This document shows positions 57,778-64,000 of a DNA stretch of 64,000 nucleotides, piece by piece (within the stretch, counting starts at the first letter, position 1; each line of letters starts with the position of its first letter). Made by a program: the position numbers and the translations under genes. Source of the stretch: Vespa crabro (lineage: Eukaryota; Arthropoda; Insecta; Hymenoptera; Vespidae); the NCBI RefSeq assembly GCF_910589235.1, contig NC_060965.1:516001-580000 (forward strand). The letters run 5' to 3'. The notes beneath the pieces are model-generated. The model was not told the DNA's origin. It did no database searches and saw nothing but the letters and a program-made list of their open reading frames with translations.

Positions 57778-57972
57778 TTTTTCATCGCATTTTTACAAGG
57801 ATCACGTAGGATCTTTTTAATGTCGTAAAGTTTAACGACCAACGTATATACGATATTTCACGCGATAGGACATCACAAATATTTCACAAGGCGAGATTCG
57901 TTTCTGACAAAAAAGTAAAAAGAAAAAAATGGAGCCAAAGTTGCCTCCACATTCACGTATACATTCGTATAT

Positions 57973-57974
<2 letters not shown>

Positions 57975-58060
<86 letters not shown>
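57975..58060. repeat. Compound (CA)n(TA)n microsatellite
   Basis: About 18 CA units run directly into about 24 TA units. Confidence 0.95.
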
Positions 58061-58062
<2 letters not shown>

Positions 58063-58556
58063 TATATTATATCCAGAGCGCCTATTATCACAATATCAAG
58101 GAAAAGATTAGACGAAGTATATACGAAGATATGAGACGATATGACATTTAAATATCGATAGTTACCATAATCATTCGATTATTGATTGAAAGGAGTATTT
58201 TAGAAGTCGCACGTACTAATGACGAATTCGTTTGAAGAGATAGCTAGATAAAGTGAGAGAGAGAGAGAGAGAGAATAACAGATAATTACTTGTTCATGCA
58301 TACATATATACATACATAATTATCTAAAAACAGTTTGGAGTCACGTCATAGTACTACTATCTCTATATTCTCCTTACGTAGCAATTTTATCAATTAATCA
58401 TTAATTAGCAACGTGTTTTAATCGAATTAATTAGTCGTCATCTAAAAAAACATAAACATATTCTCGTAAGATTATTTAATCTTTCGAGTTACTAGTTTCA
58501 TTCATCGATGCCAAGCCTTAGGGATTTTAGTCGAACGACGGATCATCGTCACATTG

Positions 58557-58670
58557 TTAATCCCTCGCGATCCATGCTATTGGGGATGATCGGTATGAAA
58601 TTAATCAAAAGGAGTAATAATTTAAAGAAAGAACAAACCAAAAGATTTCTTTCCGATCGCGAGGGATTAA
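58557..58670. repeat. 16-bp perfect inverted repeat, 82-bp spacer
   Basis: TTAATCCCTCGCGATC at 58557-58572 is the exact reverse complement of 58655-58670. Pairing does not extend past the arms. Confidence 0.9.
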
Positions 58671-59820
58671 AAAGTACCGCTCATGCTTGCGTGTAAGAAG
58701 GAGAAAAAAAATGCACTAATGATTGAAAGAGAAAGAGAAATGTGTTTTAAACGTCATCGCGCGCGCGCTTCCTCATCCTATTCGACGTCTATCGTTGGAT
58801 ATATTTTACTTTAGTACGTAAAATAATCACGTACGTCGACGTTTGCTCGCGTCGTCGTGCGCAGCCAAATGTCAATTACATCGATGCGTACGACTGTCGT
58901 TTAATTTAAAATGATCGAACGAAACGATTCAAACGAAGGGCCTCCTCCTCCTCCCCACCCCAGCCCCCTTTCCCCACCCTCATCCTTTTAAACGACCAAA
59001 CAAATATATCTACTCTTCTGTAAGAGAAACGAAAGGAACGTCCTATTCGTAAAAATATTTTGTTAAATTCTTCATAATCTTTAATCTTTCTCGTTATTTC
59101 GATCGAGAAATCATCGTCTGCACGTTTTTATTATCGTAAATGAACGGGCGACGAACTCTTTGATTTGGATGAACGAAACTACGATCAAAGAAAAAAGGAA
59201 AGATAAAAAGAGAGGAAGTATACCGACTAGATGATCTTAAAGAAGGGTAGAAAAGGAACGCGGTCTTAGCTTTATCAACGATTCAATCAGTACATATCAT
59301 AACGCGGATAAAAAAGAACGTTACGTCATTTAGATCTTTCAATTTTCGATCCAAAGTATTAAGAAGAGGGGAAAAGAAAAAAGAACAAAAAAAGAAAAAT
59401 TAATTACAGGGAAATAAGGGTATTTTATCGGTGGATATAAAGGAAAAAAAAAAAAAGAGAAAAAAAACGGAAAGAAAAAAAAGTAAATAAAAAAGAAATA
59501 ATTTATGGAGCCGCGTTCTTCCCGTCCGACGAAAAAAAAAAAGAGACCACTATCCCCTTCCTATGTGTTCACAATGAACGGAGCGGCACGATGGTGACAA
59601 TGACGTGAAGAATAGATAGAAAAGAGATAAAGAGATATAAGTAAGATAGTAAGAAAGTAAGAAAGAGAATTTCATCGACGGACTGTTTGTGCGACCCATC
59701 TAGTGCCTTGTAGATATCCCCGCGTGTCTGTGCGAATATGCGAATCCATTTCGCGTATAGATTAACGTGAGTCGATTACCAAAAATTAATAATGCGAATT
59801 GATGAACGCACGTATGTAAA

Positions 59821-59861
59821 TATATATATATTTATATATATATATATATATATATATTTAC
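59821..59861. repeat. (TA)n microsatellite
   Basis: TA repeat interrupted by TTTA; flanked by near-palindromic GTAAATA and TATTTAC. Confidence 0.9.
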
Positions 59862-60676
59862 ATAAAATAAAATAAAATAAACTAAACGAAGGGACGACAT
59901 GTAACGTTCACGAAGTAAACGCAATTGGTCTTCGTGTAAGAATGAAATTGATAGATGATCAATTATCACTGGACTGAATGTTTTGTATTATTATCTATGT
60001 CAACGTAGTTTATGTTTCAAATAAACGTTTTTCATTCTAAAACACTTTATCGATTTTTTCCTTCATTTTCTTTTTTTATCTATCCCCACTGCGAAAGCTA
60101 TACACGAGTTTCCCCTTTCCCGAAGATATTCTATTCCAAGTGAATATATATATATATATATTATTAATTTAACTTATATTATTAAATTACATTATTAAAT
60201 TAACAATACATTTCCAATGATCAAGTTTAGAATTATCCGAATATAGATGTTATTCCTAAAATAGCGTTTATTAGAATTTATTTGAAAATAATTTTGATCT
60301 TCAAAAAAAAAAAAAAAAGAAAACAAAAAGAGAAACAGAAATAAGGATGAAGAAAAAAATTCACATCGAATTCTTTAATGGCATCGTTATTGCATCGTCG
60401 CAGCATCGCTTACGCGGAAGATGCGTCAGACGTGTCCTCGTTCGGCATTCCCTCTCATAACGAGGACAGGAAAGAGGATAAGATGAGAGATGGAAAGGGA
60501 AGATCAGGAAAAAGGACAAAGGATAACAAAGTTAATAAAAAGAGAAATGAAAAGAGTTTCCGAAAAGCTTCGCAGTAATACGAAACTTTATCCGCAGGCT
60601 ATCGAACTCGAAATGCTTTGATCCCATTTAGCTTCTTTCCCTTTCCCACCTCCATCCTCTTTTTTCTTTCTCCTCC

Positions 60677-60681
<5 letters not shown>

Positions 60682-60721
<40 letters not shown>
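60682..60721. repeat. (TC)n microsatellite
   Basis: TC repeat of about 40 bp. Confidence 0.95.
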
Positions 60722-60723
<2 letters not shown>

Positions 60724-61375
60724 GTGCTTGGCCAACCCTCTTGATCTCAATTTGGACAGATCGAGCTACTCGTTAAGTTGTATATTACAGGCCAGACAAA
60801 ATGGGAAAAGAGGATGGATTAAGTACGGCCTCGATGAAAGGTATCTGCGTCATAGGTAACTTTAAATTTGGATGAATCGAAACGCGGACATACTTATCGT
60901 ACAAATTCTATATAACAAATTAATTTCAATCGATCATTATTCGAAATCTCTTTTCATCGAACAATGAAATCAATTGATTCTTCGAACACAAAGATTTCAT
61001 AAACAAAGTTTAATTACAATGGATACTCGACAATTGTTATATAATCTATTCCAATACCAATCATCGATCATAACCATCTATCTGTTCTCGTCTAAGCTCA
61101 TTATCGTATATCGTTTCAACTAAAACTTAATTGAAAGCCTTTGAGTTTTCTCTTTGATCAGTATCGAGCTCGAATACATATTTTTTTTCTTTTTTTTTTT
61201 TTTTCTTTTTTTTGGAATCGAATAAATCTTCGCAATAAGTATATACAGATTCGAAATGTAGCTTTGTCAAAGGGGAACGTACGTTGCAACCTCGTTACAA
61301 CGCAATAGCTTGACCTTACATCATCGAGAAAAATTCCAACGAAACGAACCGTCGTATGAAATTTATTCATGACGA

Positions 61376-61376
<1 letters not shown>

Positions 61377-61433
<57 letters not shown>
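61377..61433. repeat. (ATT)n microsatellite
   Basis: About 19 ATT units without interruption. Confidence 0.95.
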
Positions 61434-61434
<1 letters not shown>

Positions 61435-64000
61435 CATATATAACAATTTTTATATAAAATTTATATTTAGAGACATTATTACAAGGAGTATCTACTACTC
61501 GTGTTATTTATAACGCAACGTTCGAGAATGAGAAAAGATGACCCATATGTGTCATCGAAAATGGTATCGCGCGTAGAACGACGACCTAATTTCTGTTTAG
61601 GACCGGAGATGGTCAAGGGACCATAAGTACTTTATCGAGATTTGCGGTAGACGTTCGCGAACTGGGTGTATTACGTGATTCGATTAATCGACCAGCTTGA
61701 AACGCGTCAAGTTCCTTTGCAGGTACTACTTTCCAATTAGCATATAGATAATGTTCTTTTACGTTACACGTGAGCTTTACGAGCTCATTCTTTGGTAATT
61801 CGCGACAAAAGAAAAAAGAAAAAAAAAAACCAAGAGAAAGACTGAGAACAAAAGAAATGTCGAAAAAAGGAAACTTCAAACAGGTAATGAGAGAACAAAG
61901 TAACACTGCGTCATCGCGTACGTACACATTCATTGACGTATTTAATTCATTCAGTATCGGTGCCTATCCAAAAAGCCAAAATAAACCTAATGGAAATAAC
62001 ACAATGCTTTGGTTTCTTTTCTATTGCCTTTCATCTCGTTCATTTAATTGTTTTTCTAATCAAGAAATACGCGCTACGCGTGACTCGTTTGTTCTCTATC
62101 AACGTACACGTATATAGAAAACAGAGTACGCGCAGGTGTGAATGTGTGCATTGCGAGCGAGCGAGAGAGAGAGAAAGCGAGGAAAATGCGAGTTGATTTT
62201 ACCATGGCCATGGCAGAACTAATGTAAGAAATGACCCAGTTGCAGTGGTTTGCACCCTCTGACGGTGACGTCACCTGTGCGCAGAGCAACCCCATTCACG
62301 ACAGTTTGACCCAGATAAGGAACGCGTCACTCCCCATGAAATATCATAGTTCATTCAGAAATTTATTTAAATGTTTCTTTATCAATACTGGGCGATTGAT
62401 TCAAGTCCCGTAGACAATTTTTATCATTTCGTTAGAAGAGAAACACAACGTATTATATAGAATAAGAATTTCTGATAATTCATTGACGTAGGAAGTTAAC
62501 TGGTACGTTCATAAGCAGCAGCAGCAGCAACAGCAGCACGCATATACGCACTCTCAATGACGAAGGCAAAAGCTGTTCTCGTTCTACTTCGCTCTCGCTT
62601 TATACATACGTCTCTTTTCCTCCCGTAAAGAAAACAATGACTATAGTTACGATAAATGTTTCTTTCATTAATACACCGTTACAATCTTAAACAATAGCAA
62701 ACAATAGCTATTATTATCCTCATCGAAAGGGGAAAGCTTTCGTTTCGTAGTGAAATATCTATGAAAAGAGAGACAGATTCAGGGACGTATGCCAAGTCGA
62801 ATACCATTGATATAAAGGAACCGGTAAAAAATCACCGATGGGCAAAGGGAGCTCGGTTCAAAGCACACTCACGTTTTATTAAGCACTCCGAGTTATTGCG
62901 AGCTTGCTTGACCTTACAAAATGTGTCATACGTAGGCACATAATGTCGTATGTATGTAGGAAAAGATATTCGAATTGATTTGGTAGTGGCTTGTGAAGCG
63001 AGAAGAAAAATATTAAAGGAAAGAAAAAAAAAAAAAAAAAAAATTGCCATTGGATCATTACGCGATCGTAGAATCTTCTGATTCGAATAGCGCATCATCA
63101 CCATTAACACCCTTTACCCGAAGCCCGCGCAGCTCCCTCCTCCCCCCCATTATCCATCGTATTCGACCTAGTTTTGATTCTGACGTAATGACGTCAGCAC
63201 CGTCATTGAGAAGGCCACTGACAACGTGGCCCAGTTCCGGGAACGTGAAGTCTGCCCGAGCAAACTCGGTCGGAGCTTAATCCCATACCCTTTGACTTCT
63301 TCGTCGCAGCTACGTATCAAGCTGGCCATTACGTTGCCTCCTTCGTTCTAACTTGTAGCCTTCCAAAATCTATCCCGAACCCGACCGGAATCGACGTCGC
63401 GTGTACGCACGCACTATTCGTCGCTGTCCTTTGCCATGACGTACACCATGTGCACTTGCACCGTCTTAATCTGGGCCATTTCCTTTTCCCCCATGGATAA
63501 TCTCTATTTCTCGAAAGATGAGCTTTCGAATCGGATCGGTGTCTCCAGAGGGGAAGCCTATCTACTATCATCCTCGCGACAAATTTCTTTCGATCGGTTT
63601 ACGAATTTTTATAATTTTCTATTTTTCTTCTTCTTTTCTTTTTTTTGCTTTTCTTTCTTTCATCTATATATATGTATATAATATATATATATAATCTTCG
63701 TCAATGAGAAGTATAGGTATCGAATGTCCGATATAAATCGTATTTTACTACTGGAACTTGCTAGTAGAGAAAACTAAACGGTCCGAGCATCATTCGGATT
63801 TACTACTTTGCGATAGCCAATCTGTTCCGATCTAACTCAGCGAATTAGTCCGATCGTTTTAGATCGTACCCTGGTGAAACGTTCATGGTCTTTTGCAGAC
63901 TGGACGAACTGCTCTAATGGTTTCTCCACTAAATAGTTCAAGTACCAAAGTTTCTATTCGTAGCGCGTAATGTAAATACGTTTTGACCCGCATTCGAGAG

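Larger units (their letters stand above)
57175..64000. other. 6.8-kb region without a supported gene
   Basis: May begin with a long 3' UTR of the His-rich gene. Holds a CAA repeat, CA/TA microsatellites, a 16-bp inverted repeat (58557/58670), TC (60682-60721) and ATT (61377-61433) repeats, and a weak coding candidate at 61614-61800 (minus). The last 2 kb (62-64 kb) show only short ORFs without protein-like features. Confidence 0.5.

Noticed and set aside
1..64000. CRISPR arrays, operons, ribosome-binding sites, riboswitches or viral genes
   Set aside because: The gene structure is plainly eukaryotic (introns, TATA/Inr promoters, AATAAA signals). No prokaryotic arrangement, viral gene or telomere-type repeat was seen.

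Overview
The window looks like nuclear DNA of an insect, most probably an aculeate hymenopteran (bee or wasp). The DNA is AT-rich with frequent CpG and TCGA words. Genes have short spliceosomal introns, many just 70-90 bp. Microsatellites (TC, GA, TA, ATT, GAC, CAG) are dense, and there is a cluster of small Ala/Pro-rich secreted proteins resembling hymenopteran apidermin-type cuticle proteins. The species cannot be named from sequence alone. All exon joins below were worked out by hand from reading phase, GT/AG sites and protein continuity.

Region 1 (1-11 kb) is gene-dense with conserved genes: the 5' part of a TMF1 golgin gene (minus, running off the left edge), an intron-containing tRNA-Ile(UAU), a membrane-anchored zona-pellucida-domain protein (plus), an unrecognised 253-aa protein (minus) head-to-head with an IQCK homologue (plus), and mitochondrial ribosomal protein mRpS34 (minus).

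Region 2 (11.9-18.1 kb) is one large minus-strand gene for a secreted clip-type serine-protease homologue resembling Drosophila scarface. It has a Ser-to-Gly change at the catalytic position, a clip-like cysteine set split by about 340 residues, and a likely TATA promoter with a non-coding first exon 1.7 kb upstream of the ATG.

Region 3 (20.6-50 kb) holds twelve small genes for Ala/Pro/Val/Tyr-rich secreted, probably cuticular, proteins. Nine begin with a 12-18 nt first coding exon (often ATG TTC AAG CTG, encoding MFKL) followed by a phase-0 intron; three are intronless. Most have a clear TATA box. A beta-tubulin gene with an axonemal EGEF tail (36.3-38.1 kb) sits inside the array. Its last exon carries an apparent one-base frameshift in an A5 run.

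Region 4 (50-64 kb) is gene-poor. It has one supported gene, a His-, Ser- and Arg-rich protein at 56.4-57.2 kb with a good TATA/Inr pair, a possible 219-bp terminal-inverted-repeat element at 51.95 kb, and many simple repeats.
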